From Hyperoodon ampullatus (lineage: Eukaryota > Chordata > Mammalia > Artiodactyla > Ziphiidae), in NCBI GenBank assembly GCA_949752795.1, contig OX457061.1, forward strand, positions 31,500,425 through 31,564,424: DNA of 64,000 bases. Direction: 5' to 3'. Positions 42,041-53,830 of this stretch are shown here, in pieces; the first letter of the stretch is position 1, and every line of letters begins with the position of its first letter. Made by a program: the position numbers and the translations under genes. The notes beneath the pieces are model-generated. The model saw nothing but the letters and a program-made list of their open reading frames with translations, had not been told where the DNA came from and made no database searches.

Positions 42041-44295
42041 GGTTCATCCTTTTAATGAAAATTGATTTTCTCAGATGTCTTGTGATCCTGATTATAAATG
42101 GAGGAGTGGTTTGATTCATATGGGTACCTTATATGCAGTTTTCTCTGCAGGTTTTAAAAAGTCTGTGTCCTCAATAGGTTTCTCTCTTGATTGGGATGTC
42201 TTACTTAGGGCTCCTGTAAAAGTAAATGCGTGGACAGATTTTTCCCATGGGGTCCATAAGCAAGGAAGGTGCATGTTCTCACAGTCTCCAGAGTAACAGA
42301 ACTTTACTCCGGGGTTAGAGAACTTTAAATTATTTTGCACCTAAATGGGACTAAGACCTCCGATACCTCTTTGCACCTTGTCTAATGTGGAAGTAGACAG
42401 TGAGTTTTTCAAACTCACTCAGGCCCTGTTTCCTATACTAACTCCGTTTCCCAGTCGCAACCCCATTATTCCTAGTTTATCCTGGAGGCATAACATTCTG
42501 CTGCCAGTCTCTTAAGCTCTGTAAGCCTGGGGACAGAGCAAAGGTATGATTAGCACTGTGATTCCTGTTACAGTTTTGTAGTTCATTGCCCTGATGATGC
42601 ACCCTCTGCTCATTCAGGCTATGCTGCACCCTTAAGAAGGACTACTTGGATTGTTTGTCTTTGGGCTGTGATTTTCCCAACTCTTATCTTTTATTGATCT
42701 TATCCTAGCAGCTGTACAATTTGCAGGAGTTCCTCAATATTTCTGTGACAGCTGGCTCACTTTCTTGTATTTGGTTTGATCAAGAAAAATTTTTTTCTAT
42801 CATATCAATATATCAGTATGAGCCCATAGATGGAGAGGTGTTGTGTGTGGTCTACCACCTAGAAATGGAAGATGGAATAGAGTTTCTAAGAAAGCTTGTA
42901 TAGCGCGCTAAAAGTCCACTGTGTTTCTCTATATTACCTTTTTCCTTTGGCCAAACACACAGTTTCTTCATTTCTCTGTAGACCTGTCCTCCTTTGCCAT
43001 CTACCTCACAAGCCCAGATGCCTTAGCATTTTCTCTTGAAGCTTCCTTTGACTTCTCCAGCTCTCCTAGAGTCTTTGTTTCTGGAACTCTAGAAGCACCT
43101 CAAGTGATGGCCACAGAGGTAAATGCATAAGACATTTTTACAGCTTTTGTCTGTTTGTTTTTGACCCCTAAACTGATGGTAAAATCCCTTCAGGACTTGA
43201 CCATGTGTCTTCATTCTTGTATATTTATAAGAGTGTGTGTGCACTGGTAGTGGGGTAGGGTTTAGTGAGTGAAAGGGTGTGGTCTGCTAGCCCCACAGAG
43301 CATGGCTACCAAACACTTACTGATGAGGTTAAAAAAAAAAAAAGAAAATCTCTTCTCTTAAGAAGCTTGCCTATACATTGCTTCTCTTCCATAATGTTGC
43401 TTAGGAATGTGCTAGAAATGTGCTACTGAAACCTTGATAAAAACAAAGTTTTTTAGTTTCAATGATATTTTAAACACTTAAAAATAGCCCATTAATGCCC
43501 GAGGGGTTAGGTTTATAATACATATTTAGGGGGTCCCTCTCCTTTCCCATTTCCCCTTTCCCCCATTCCCTCACAAATCTGATTTCACATATTCATGGAG
43601 TCAAACATCTCTGTAATCTTATTTTTTTCTTTCTTGTGCAAGGAAGGTTGAAATATTAATTGCTGTATCAGGCACTTTCAGATTTAATTATTTTCCCCAT
43701 TCTACAGGCTGCCTACCTCCTGCATGACTTCTGTCTATTCTCACAGCTGTCTGAGAGATAAATAACTGTAAAGTCTCTGTAAGTAATCTATAAATTATAT
43801 TCAAATTCAGGTGTCCAAATGATCCTTTCTTTAATCTCTAAAATGACTCTACTAGAGGCTTGTTAGTGAACGTCAACTGGAAACGTTATGTTTTACACCC
43901 ACTCCTATTCCTGTTAAATATGCTAGTGTTAGAAACGGAATAGAACTGGTAAAATAGGCCTTCAAACCCTCTGCCAGCTAGAGAGGCTGCATGGGTACAG
44001 TAGGGCACCCTGGCTCAAGTTAGTAAACCTTGGCTATTGAAAGAAAACCAGAAAAATGAGAATGAAATTGTTTGGTTGATGCTCGAAGAGGCACCTTTTG
44101 TGAACTTTATTTGGCATGACATTGCTCTCAGACAATGAGAAGAATTCTGGATTCCAATCATTGTTTAATGTTCTTAACGTATGCCAAAGAGAGGGTGTGA
44201 GGCCTGGGTTATTGTATTAGCATCACAAGCCATCCATTTCTTATCATTTGGCTGAGTGGTATCTCAAGTTTCATACTATCTGGTTCATTCTACTC
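42041..44295. other. Unassigned 2.2-kb stretch
   Basis: No repeat family or gene clearly recognised. Frames stay under 75 codons. An A-run lies near 43330. Confidence 0.45.
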
Positions 44296-44299
44296 ATCC

Positions 44300-44440
44300 A
44301 GCCTTGTCGCCAGCCTCCAATCCCAGTGGGTCAGAGACCTCACCATCCTCAGCAAGCCATGGTCTGCTCATTTTCACCTCCATGCCTTTCCTCCTGCCTG
44401 GCACACTTTTCTTCTTTTCTGTCTTTAAAGCTTTTCCAAT
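44300..44440 (+). mobile_element. Possible L2 fragment
   Basis: 'cctccatgcctttcctcctg', 'cctggcacacttttcttctt' resemble an L2 3' region. Weak. Confidence 0.35.
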
Positions 44441-44557
44441 GAGCAAGTAACCTCTCCATGCTATCCCTCAAAATCAAAGAACTAAATGATTTCTTACTGA
44501 GATCCTACTATGTTCCTAATATTCTGTTAGCTGTGTAGGATCTAGAAAAAGATTTAT

Positions 44558-44768
44558 GATTAACATTTATTTAGCACCCACTATATGCCAGGCACTGGAC
44601 AAGGCCATTTGCATGGAGCATTATCTGAGTCAACTCTTACATCTTACACAATTTCTAGTTTGTAGATAAAGGAACAGACTTGGAAGTTATCCACCTAGTC
44701 AATGGAAGAACTGAACCCATGTCTACTTGACTCCAAATTCCATATTCTTTTCATTACGCCATGATGTG
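44558..44768 (-). mobile_element. MIR (reversed)
   Basis: 'aacatttatttagcacccac', 'tatatgccaggcactggaca', 'gtagataaaggaacagactt', 'ctgaacccatgtctacttga' and 'attcttttcattacgccatg'. Confidence 0.78.
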
Positions 44769-45705
44769 CATGCCAATAGATTTATAATTTACTTGCAGTG
44801 CAAGATAAGGATATATAGAATCATAAAATATTACAATCTTGAAGTTATGAGGGTTTTTTGACATCATATAGTTCAACCCTCTCCTGGATACTGAATATTC
44901 TGTATAGTATTTTAAGAATGAAAAAACCAGCTTCTATTAGAAAACCTTCAGTGACACAGATTCCCTACCTGTTCTGTTGGATGAATGGACCTGGGTGAAG
45001 CACCTTAAATTTGTCTCTATCGAGTGCCTTATTGCCAGTGTTGGCTCTTTTTCCAACACTAGCTCAGAAAATGTTTTAACTAGTTCAGAAAATGTTATAA
45101 CTTAATTTTGTCATTTAATATTATTTTTTTATCCAAGTTATATATTTTTATCAGAGTACTATAATTATTATGATCCTGCCATTAACAAAAATGTCCTAAG
45201 GATGGACCTGTGAGCACACTAGTGGAGCTCTCTTTGTGAGGTGACAACTATGCGATGATTGGCATCCTTTAGGTGTGGTCATTGGATTATCTAGAAAGTT
45301 CATCAAGCTTATTATTGCTCTTGAATTTGTGGTATGGAGAGACTTTGTTAAATACTTAATGAAATGCAGAAGCATTGCATTTATTCCATTTTACCTTTGT
45401 AAGATTTCCAAACAGAAGGAAATAAGTCATCAGATGTGACTTGTTCTTGCTGAGCTCATGTTGGCATCATGGCATCTTTCTGTTTCTTTCCAAGTCTGCA
45501 AAAGCTACCTATTTTGCTAATTTGTTCTAGAATTTGTCCCCAAATGATACAGATGACTGGTGACATCCAAATTCTTGCAATTTTGAAAAATTGGGACACT
45601 TTATGAAAGAACATGTGACAGTGACCTGGTTACAAACAGTCTATAATGAGGCACCTTGTTTGCCATAGAGCATATGTACTTATGGGAGAGCAGAAGGGCA
45701 TGAAG
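44769..45705. other. Unassigned stretch
   Basis: 44820-45060 ('gttcaaccctctcctggata') may be an old repeat that I cannot name. Nothing else recognised. Confidence 0.4.
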
Positions 45706-45709
45706 TAAT

Positions 45710-46180
45710 CAAGAAATTCTTCATTAAAGAGTTGGACTTTGGAGGATGGTTAGACTTGAGTCACAATGGGAGAAGATGAAAGAGAATTCCAAATGATGGG
45801 AATAGTATGAGCAAAGGTATGAGGTCTAAGCTATGAAGGAACTTGGTGTGTTTGTGGGCCCAGAAGGCATTGGTTTGGCTGCAGTGGGTGAGTACATGCT
45901 GGGAATTAGCAAGATTGCAGTGGGACAGGCAGGGTGGGGCTTGCTTGTAGGACAGTCTTGAAGGTGATGGAGAGAATGTTGGCTCTGAGTGTTGTGATAG
46001 GATAAAAGGCATTGGAGAGTTTTGAGCAGAGGAGTGATCTGGCAATAGCAGCATGGAAAGAGGATGATTCTGTGTTCAGGCATGCATAATATGGAAGAGC
46101 TGCTGGAATCCGGGAGGTTTAATTGGAATTGACACAGCCATCCCAGGATGAGGATGGAAGAGTCTTGCTTACTGTAGGGT
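45710..46180. mobile_element. Old purine-rich interspersed repeat
   Basis: 'gcaaaggtatgaggtctaag', 'gaacttggtgtgtttgtggg', 'tttgagcagaggagtgatct' and 'gagctgctggaatccgggag' follow the order of a recurring ancient mammalian repeat, also seen at 3.4 kb and 59.1 kb. Opposite-strand frames here are spurious. Confidence 0.45.
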
Positions 46181-46244
46181 TATTGGAACTGAATAGGAAT
46201 GGACATTAGAGCCATTTCAATGGGAAATAAGTCAGATTGAATGT

Positions 46245-46794
46245 GTGGTGGTTAATTTTAAGTGTCAACTTAATTGGGCCATCAGATGCCTAAATACCTA
46301 GTTAAACATTATTTCTGGATGTGTCTATGAGGGTGTTTATAGAAGATCAGCATTTGAATCTGTGGACCCAGTTCAGATTGCCCTCCCCAATGTGGGTGGG
46401 AATCATCCAGTCCACTGAGGGCCTGAATAGAACCAAAACGGCAGAGAAGGGGAGAATTCTCTCTCTGCTTGACCAGTTGAGCTGGAACGTCAGTCTTCTG
46501 CCTTTGGACCACCGGCCCTCCTGGTTCTCAGGCCTTCAGACTTGGACTGGAACCTACACCATGGGCTTTCTTGGGTCGGTCTCTAGCTTGCAGATGGCAA
46601 ATTTCAGAATTTCTCAGCATCCATAATCACATGAGCTAATTCCTCTTAGTAAGTCTCTCTGTTTCTCTGTCTGTCTCTGTCTGTCTCTCTGTCTCTCTCT
46701 CTCTATATATACACACATATGATAATAATAATATATATATATATATATATGATGTATCCTATTGATTTTGTTTCTGTGGAGAGCCCTAATACAG
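46245..46794 (+). mobile_element. Old solo LTR
   Basis: About 550 bp: 'tggtggttaattttaagtgt', 'tatgagggtgtttatagaag', 'gattgccctccccaatgtgg', 'gtgggaatcatccagtccac', 'tctcagcatccataatcaca', 'tgagctaattcctcttagta' and the end 'gagccctaatacag'. A TC/TA microsatellite (46652-46753) has expanded near its 3' end. No internal ERV genes flank it. Family not assigned. Confidence 0.65.
46652..46753 (+). repeat. Compound (TC)n/(TA)n microsatellite
   Basis: 'ctgtctctct' units followed by 'atatatacacacat', 'ataataataat' and a TA run. Confidence 0.95.
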
Positions 46795-47378
46795 GATCCT
46801 TGACTAGCTCAGTGATGGATTGATTGAATGAGATGATATGAGGTATGAAGGAGGGTAGTGAGTCAAAGACAAGTATAACTTTTCCAGTCTTGATGCCTGG
46901 GAGGAATCTGTTGTTATTAAAAAAAAATTAGTGTAGGGGGATCATGGTGGGCAGATATACTTTGGCTGCAAAACTGGATTAATTAGAAATGAAATCCTTT
47001 ACAGAAACATGACTTTCAGAGGCATTCTAAATCCTCCTCTGCCAAAGCTTACATTTGGAGGTGAATTCATTGTAGGCATCTCTTTAAATATAAAATGGAG
47101 GGGCAACAAAATCACCTCCCACCCCACATCTTTAGAGGAAATAAGAGGCCCTGTAACTATTGAGGAAAAATACATTCACCTTCGAATTATATTGTTTTAG
47201 AGGTTAAAAGTATATAATTTCCGAAGGAACACATCGCGATTCAGCCTGCTGAGAGGCTATTGCTCAGTTACTCCCAGCAGGGACGAAGGTGCCTGTAATT
47301 CCTCAAGCTGTGCTTAAGCTGGTGGGAGCAGAGACCATGCCCAGGCTGTGGGCTGACAGCGTAGATTCGGGCCTGACT
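46795..47378. other. Unassigned stretch
   Basis: No recognisable repeat or gene. An A-run lies near 46920. Confidence 0.45.
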
Positions 47379-47414
47379 GGGCACATGGGCCTGCCCGGGC
47401 ACATGGGCCTGCCC
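47379..47414 (+). repeat. Perfect 18-bp tandem duplication
   Basis: 'gggcacatgggcctgccc' occurs twice in immediate tandem (47379-47396, 47397-47414) in a GC-rich patch. Each unit is rich in GGG and CCC and can pair internally. Confidence 0.96.
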
Positions 47415-48944
47415 CTTGTGACATGGTCCCTCTGCTCTGATGTGTCAGGAGCCTGCCTAATGGCAGGTTGCCCGCACAGGTGGCCATGGCCTCTGCTCTC
47501 CCTGCCTGTTAGTTAATTTGTCTGGCTGGCATGTCTCCGAGCACGTTTGTGTTGCAGGCTCCACCCCTGGGGTGTGACCAAGTGGAAAGATCCATGTAGT
47601 TTCTTGTCTCCACGGAAAGAGGCCACGTCTGAGCTCAGCCAATTGGAGGGACCAGGGTGACCGCCGGAGGTGACCCTGCCCTTGCAGTTGTAGACTCTGT
47701 CACCTTCAAGCTGCAGAGGCCTCGCTGAGCAGGATGGGCTGCTGAGAGCTCAGCAGGTTCAAGGCCTGATGCCTGAGGATGTATCTTATTAGAGATGCAG
47801 TTGTTTGTTCTCAGTCATTGGCAAGGGCTGTGGCCACCTTGAGTTTCTGTTACTTTAATAATTTAGCATCTGATGTCATCAGTGGTTTCCGATGAGACAC
47901 AAGGGGTCATCAGACGTGTATACATCAACGTGCATTGATCTTCTATGGAAATAATTTGCTTTTCTGTATTTTTTTCCATGGGCACAGTGTCTTGACATTC
48001 TGGTAATTTGAGAAAACGTAATTGTCGAAACTCACTTAAGGATTTTCAGTCTGTCTTTCTTCCCACTTCTCTTCCTTAATGCTGTCAGTTGGCATGAGGA
48101 GAAACAGTACTTGGCCTGGGCAGAGCATGGAGATGAGAGTGAATTGGTAGCTTCAGAAAGTAGCAGGAAGAAGCAAATAATCCAAACAGGAAAGTGGGAG
48201 TGGGTGCGGGGGTCTGGGAAGCCATTATTCCCTCTCATCCTCCCTCTCGTGACATGACTTCTCCCAGGGGCAACCCTTGAAAGGTCACCCGTTAAAACTC
48301 CGAGAAGGTGCAACCAAAACAAATCCACTGTAATCAATTCGGAGGTTGATGCTGGTCTGCAGGTGGAGGTTTTGGAAAAGGATCACTGGCTCATGTTAAA
48401 GATTTATAAACAGGCCCTGATGTCAGTCAAAGGCAGAACATCAAGAAAGGGAAATGCAAGAGAGTCTATAGCTTTTCTAGCTTTCTCTCCTTTCTGTCTC
48501 AGCATCTCTCCTGGTAACAAGGAGAGTTTGGAAATTGTTTTTGAGCAAATGCATTAGAGGGAAGGTTGAAGGGAAGTGACACATTGACAAATGACTGAGG
48601 GAACAAACCTGGGGAAGGATGGTAAAAAAAAAAAAAAAAAAAAAGGCTGCTGAAATGAGGGCTCCCCAGGTCCCTTCAAGGTGTAATTGCAGGTGTGCCG
48701 GTGACCCACGTAAACTGGGAGCTGGAAGGGATGCGGCAGCATACCTTCTTCCCTTTGCGAACCCGACAGACCCTCGCATAGCCCCATAGCAGAAGAAATA
48801 GCCCTCACCCAGATCATTCAGGGCTGGCTCTGACTGTATCGCCTGGTGCACTCCATGTGCAGTTTGCTTTATACATCTCTATCCCCCACCTTTGTGCAGG
48901 TTTCCTACAGCCTGTCATCACCATTGTCGTCACCTTCATCGTGG
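47415..48944. other. Unassigned stretch, GC-rich at the left
   Basis: No repeat family or gene recognised except a 21-base A-run at 48624-48644 with no recognisable SINE body next to it. Confidence 0.45.
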
Positions 48945-49180
48945 TAGCAGCTAACATGTGGTGATGCTCATTCTGTGCCAGGCATGATACTCAGGGATCG
49001 TTTTTTCCCACAAAGCAAGCCTATGAGGTCATCACTATTATTATTTCCATTTTACAGAAGGGGGAAATTGAGACTTAAGGAACTAAGTGCTTTGTTTAAG
49101 TCACACAACAGTAAGTCATGGAGTCAGGATTCCGCTCAGGAAGCCTGTCTCCCAGAGCCTTTGTGCGCTAAATGAATAGG
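48945..49180 (-). mobile_element. MIR (reversed)
   Basis: 'attctgtgccaggcatgata', 'cctatgaggtcatcactatt', 'attatttccattttacagaa', 'gggggaaattgagacttaag', 'aagtcacacaacagtaagtc'. Confidence 0.82.
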
Positions 49181-49576
49181 TGGCTGGATGAACGGAGGGA
49201 AAGATAAACAGATGAATACATGACTTTCCAGTAGGCTCTCCAGCAGTGTCCCCTTTGCCCTGACTTCAAAGTTCTCAGAACCCAGGGGGTGGGCTATGGC
49301 AAACATCCCCTGAGAGCCCCCAGAAATTCTAGAGAAAAGAGTGTCCTCACCTCATGGACCAAAGGCCCCCCTCAAGCCTCTTGGCAGCACCCAAATTCAG
49401 AGAACCCAGATCAAGCCTCGTCTCTGTGCGTGGAGATGGGGACAGGAAGGGAGGGGTAGGACCAAGTGCCAAAATCTGATCCCCCAAATCACCACACTCT
49501 GCTTTAGCTTTGTTTATTTTATTTAAAAAATTTTTATCTTATTTTATTTTTCTGCTTTAGCTTTGAAGACACCCTC
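49181..49576. other. Unassigned stretch
   Basis: No repeat or gene recognised. A T-rich patch lies at 49511-49550. Confidence 0.45.
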
Positions 49577-50016
49577 TGTAATGAGTTAAATTGTGTCCCC
49601 CAAAGATATGTTCAAGTCCTGACATTACCCTGGTACCTGTTAATGTGACTTTATTTGCAAAGAGGGTCTTTGCAGATGTAATTAGCTAAGATGAGGGTAT
49701 ATTGGATTAGGGTGGGACCTAAATCCAGTGACTGATGTCCTTATGGGAGGGAGAGAGGACACACAGGGAAGAAGACCATGTGAAGATGGAGGCAGAGATT
49801 GGAGTGATGCTGCCACAAGCCCAGGGACCCCACCACAGCTCCCAGAAGCTTGAAGAGCCAAGGAAATATTCTCCCCTAATCCCTTCAGAGGGAACATGGC
49901 CCTCCTCATACCTTGATTTTGGACTTCTATCCTTGAGAACTATGAGGGAATGCATTCTGTTGTTTTAAGTCACCCAGTTTGTGGTAATTTGTTATGGCAG
50001 CACTAGGAAACTAACA
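49577..50016 (+). mobile_element. MLT1-type MaLR solo LTR
   Basis: A clear ERVL-MaLR LTR: 5' 'tgtaatgagttaaattgtgt', 'cccccaaagatatgttcaag', 'gggtctttgcagatgtaatt', 'ggattagggtgggacctaaa', 'gtgaagatggaggcagagat', 'ttgttttaagtcacccagtt' and 3' 'gcactaggaaactaaca'. TG...CA termini are kept. No ERV coding sequence adjoins it. Confidence 0.85.
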
Positions 50017-50269
50017 TGCCCCCTTCTAGTTTCTCCTCGCCAACTTGCTTTTTATCTTAGGATGTCACTTCTTCTGGTACTTCTACCCATGTCTGTACCA
50101 CCCTGTAAAGTCTTCACTGGATCTAGCCTTTGATAATCTGGGTGAGAAATAAGCTAGAGAGAAAAGGAGTTTGATATTTCAAGCTGTTGCCACAAAGAAA
50201 TATATCACGTCACCATGTTACACCTTGGCGCTTAGTAAGTGCTCATTAACGTCTATTGAGTCAAAGAAA
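50017..50269. other. Unassigned stretch
   Basis: No recognisable element. Confidence 0.4.
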
Positions 50270-50322
50270 GAGACTGATTCAACTTACAGGTTGAATTACT
50301 GATTCAACTTACTGATTCAACT
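50270..50322 (+). repeat. Short direct and inverted repeat cluster
   Basis: 'actgattcaactta' or close variants occur three times, and 'ggttgaat' pairs with 'attcaac' across a few bases, so a small hairpin can form. Confidence 0.75.
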
Positions 50323-50479
50323 TCTATCTCCCCCTCTGCCCCTGAGTATTCTGTGGAGTGAATTTTCATGAAATAAAAGATTGATGCTTTGTCTCAGATC
50401 TTCTACTTCAAAGTATAGACTCACTTCTTTCAGAGCTCAAGCCAAGAAGCAATTATTCAGGGCATTGGTATTAATTGCC

Positions 50480-50590
50480 TCCATTGATAAAAAACCTAGT
50501 GTGCGCCAGGCACCATACTAGGTCCTTACATGCATCATCTCATTTATTTACTGTAACCCAGTGGGGTCCCTACTTTTTTACTATTTAATT
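50480..50590 (-). mobile_element. MIR fragment (reversed)
   Basis: 'gtgtgcgccaggcaccatac', 'taggtccttacatgcatcat', 'ctcatttatttactgtaacc'. Confidence 0.65.
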
Positions 50591-50639
50591 GATGAAGGAT
50601 CGAACATCCAGATATAATTAATTATAATATTAATAATAA

Positions 50640-50810
50640 TAGCAAACATGTTTTGAATACTTATTATATGCCATGCTGAGGCTTTTCTGTACATCATTTC
50701 ATGTAATGTTCTCCGGGACCCTCTGAGGTTGGTTCTATTATTTCCCCCAGTTTTACAGAGAGGCTAAGTGACTCGCCCCACATTGCACAGCACACACAAG
50801 AAGTCTGAAG
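50640..50810 (-). mobile_element. MIR fragment (reversed)
   Basis: 'gaatacttattatatgccat', 'ctctgaggttggttctatta', 'cccccagttttacagagagg' and 'ctaagtgactcgccccacat'. Confidence 0.75.
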
Positions 50811-51704
50811 ATGTGGTTCCTGCCCCTTTGGAGCTCACGGTCCATAAGGAGAAAGAAGACTCTAACTCATCGAACAAGTCAGTTTGTGTTTACAGATGGG
50901 CATAAGGGTGGGCTGAGGCAAAGGCTGGCTTTGAGAAAGGACTTCACTCTGGGAAAATGAGAAGGAATGGGAGGAAGCTCCAGAGATTGTTGGTAAAATG
51001 CCTCATTTTAATTGTGTTGAAGGGGGTGTAGGACATGTTGGTAGGAGGTCCTCAAAATTTGTAAAAAGGTCCCGTTCTGAGGGGAACAGTTATACGCACA
51101 TCGGTGCAGAATGGCTGAGCTTTGGCTGTCTTCATAAGAAAAGAACTTGAGGAATGGTCCTGAGATCTGTTCACTTAATGATCATTAGAGATGTTCAAAT
51201 TGAATTAAGATCAGCGTGCATCCTTAAGTGTGTTGAGAATGCTCTCTCCTGTCACCTTCCTGTTTGGGATGATGTTATACTTCGTGGGGCTTTGGCTACG
51301 AGCTGGAGGACTCACTCTTAGGATCTTAAATTCTGTGGGCTTGGAGCTGGTGTCCTCTAGGCATCTGATTATACCTGACTGGCGGGTCGGGGTGAGCAGA
51401 CTCTTGATAGAGGCTATTTTGACATGATGCATTGCTCCCACTGCCTGCAATGGTCCAATCTCCCCGTTGCTAAACTAGCGAAGGTCATGAAGCCTGGAAC
51501 TCAGGCATATTGCCCTGAGATGTAGCACATCACATCCAAATGTTCCAGTGGGTAGGGCAGAAAGGGGTGACAAGAGAGGCAGCATATGAGACAGAAACTG
51601 GATCAGAGTTTGGAAACCATCCAATGGGTCATCGATCTGAGAGGGCTGAAAAGAGGTTGAATTTACAATGGAAACACGAGAAAAAGGAAGAAAGTAAAAA
51701 ATTA
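50811..51704. other. Unassigned stretch
   Basis: No repeat family or gene clearly recognised. Confidence 0.45.
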
Positions 51705-51717
51705 GGGCAGAACTTTA

Positions 51718-51949
51718 TATATATATTTAAAATTTTATTGGACTTTAGTTGGTTTACAGTGTTGTGTTAGTTTCAAGTGTACAACATAGTGATTCATATG
51801 AATAACATATAGTCATTCTTTTTCATATTCTTTTCCCGTATAGCTTCTTACAGAATATTGAGTAGAGTTCCCTGTGCTATACAGTAGGTCCTTGTTGGTT
51901 ATCTATTTTATATATAGTAGTATGTGTATGTTAATCCCAAGCTCCTAAG
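51718..51949 (-). mobile_element. L1 3' end, strongly 5'-truncated
   Basis: 232 bp of reversed L1 3' UTR: 'tttagttggtttacagtgtt', 'gtgttagtttcaagtgtaca', 'tccctgtgctatacagtagg'. Flanked by the 13-bp duplication 'gggcagaacttta' (51705-51717 and 51950-51962). Confidence 0.9.
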
Positions 51950-52094
51950 GGGCAGAACTTTAAAGAAGGATGTGGAGGACTTCCTGGATTCAGAGAAGGT
52001 AACTGCAGGGACTTTTTGTTAAGGTTCCTTTGGCCTTGAGCTTGGGCAAGTGGTGTTCATAACGACACCAGACGTCAATGAGTGTCCTGTGGGC

Positions 52095-52383
52095 TGCTCA
52101 CTCACCTGGAAAACTCCTATGCATTCTTTAAAACCCAACACAGGCATTACATCTCCCCGATAACTTCCCTGATCCCTCAGCATGCTCTAGGAGCCTGTCT
52201 TCTGTGTTACTGTAACATTGTCTGCTCACCTTTGTCTTAATGCTTATTACCCTATCTTGTAATCATCTGTTTATCTTCCCTTTCACCCACTGTGAGCAAC
52301 TTGGTGTCAGGGCAGTGCAGTCGTATTTGCTACATTTCCAAATAGCACATGGCTCATAGTAGAAACTCAAAGCATGTTTATTG
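52095..52383 (+). mobile_element. L2 LINE 3' fragment
   Basis: 'cattctttaaaacccaacac', 'tctccccgataacttccctg', 'cactgtgagcaacttggtgt' and 'tagtagaaactcaaagcatg'. Confidence 0.68.
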
Positions 52384-52530
52384 ATCCCAGTTATAAATGT
52401 AAAAATAGCCATTTTTTCCACTCAATTTTGCTGTGAACCCAAAACTGCCCTAAAAATAGGCCACTGGGGGAAAAAAAAGCCATTTTGCTTTGTACATCAG
52501 TCTCATGAGATTAGGTGGAATATGAGGTTG

Positions 52531-52882
52531 TTTTTTTTTTAATTAATTAATTTAAGTTTTGGCTGCGTTGGGTCTTCGTTGCTGCGCACAGCTTTTCTCT
52601 GGTTGTGGCGAGCGGGGGCTACTCTTCATCGTGGTGGGCGGGCTTCTCACTGGGGTGGCTTCTCTTGTTGCGGAGCACAGGCTCTAGGCGCGTGGGCTTC
52701 AGTAGTTGCAGCACCCGGGCTCAGGAGTTGTGGCTCGTGGGCTCTAGAGCGCAGGCTCAGTAGTTGTGGCACACGAGCTTAGTTGCTCCGTGGCATGTGG
52801 GATCTTCCCGGATCAGGGCTCAAACCCGTGTCCCCTGCATTGGCGGGTGGATTCTTAACCACTGAGCCACCAGGGAAGTCCC
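52531..52882 (-). mobile_element. CHR-type SINE, long form
   Basis: Reversed long-form CHR SINE (about 350 bp) with T-run, AATT patch, 'ggctgcgttgggtcttcgtt', repeated 'cagtagttg' modules and 'gccaccagggaagtccc'. An imperfect duplication 'gaatatgag' and 'gaacatgag' flanks it, as expected for an older insertion. Confidence 0.92.
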
Positions 52883-53810
52883 AGAACATGAGTTTTTAAG
52901 AGCTTGATCTGCAAGGTACATGGGCAGAATCATATTTTTGGATCTGAAAAGCTTAGTGGATACACTGAGCCAGCCCCCTTAGGCACTGGCCCTGGGGAGA
53001 GCCAGCTGACATTGTCAGTCTCCCTCTGACACCCCACTCTTCAGATTCAGTGGGGTTTGAGGCTGCCTCTGTCCCCTCGGTCTGTGGACTTTGCAGATGG
53101 TGCTGGCAGATGCTCAACTTGGTGCCTCTCAATGCTTCTTGTTCCTCTGCTGGTGTTAACTGCGCGGTGGGCCTGGTGCTGGCAGAACCGGTAGGGAGTC
53201 CAGGGGAGGGGACCTGGGAAATCTGACTTTCATGCTTGGAATGGCAACTCACCCATGTGGCCTGGAGAAAGCTCTCTGACCCTTTTTGCATGGTTTGCGT
53301 TGAAATGGCCACGGAGCTACAAGGCACTGCAGACCCTGGGAAAGGTTTGGGGGCACAGGCTTTCCCGCCATCCTCAATTTCCATCTCCAGGATGGAAACA
53401 TGTCCTGCTTCTGCCTTCAGAGAGCCTTTCTCTGTGCTTCTTTGTGAAACATTTCCGAGAAGCGCCTGCATTCCGTTTCTGGTGGTGAATTGATTTAGAA
53501 GATCCTTTGTTGATAGCCCAGCTTCAAAAGCGCTCAGAGACTGCTGTTTATCTTCCTTCTCCCTTCCAAGCCAGGAGACACTCTTACAAAGGAGAAGAGG
53601 AAAAAATAAAAATGCCCTTTTATTGGTTTATACATTCATTGAGCCCTTTGGGGGAGGGGCATAGTGTAACTATTCTGTGGGTAAATAGTGTGATTTCCAC
53701 ATGTTTTAGACTCAGTTAAGTGGGGGTGTGGGTAATGCTAAATCAAACCATACTGTGTCTGTGAAGAGTGTGTGAGTTTTATGTTACATGTTTCATAGTT
53801 TTCTTTTGTT
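52883..53810. other. Repeat-free stretch with a 172-codon minus-strand frame
   Basis: No repeat is recognised. The minus strand holds the longest frame outside a known repeat (53471-52953, 172 codons). Its product is rich in Ser, Glu, Gln and Thr and has no domain that I recognise. Plus-strand frames of 77-85 codons overlap it. I see no splice, promoter or poly(A) layout that would make it a gene. Confidence 0.4.
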
Positions 53811-53830
53811 CCAGATGTTTATTTAATTTT

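Noticed and set aside
48624..48644. SINE or processed pseudogene at a 21-base A-run
   Set aside because: No SINE body, gene-like sequence or target duplication is visible next to it.
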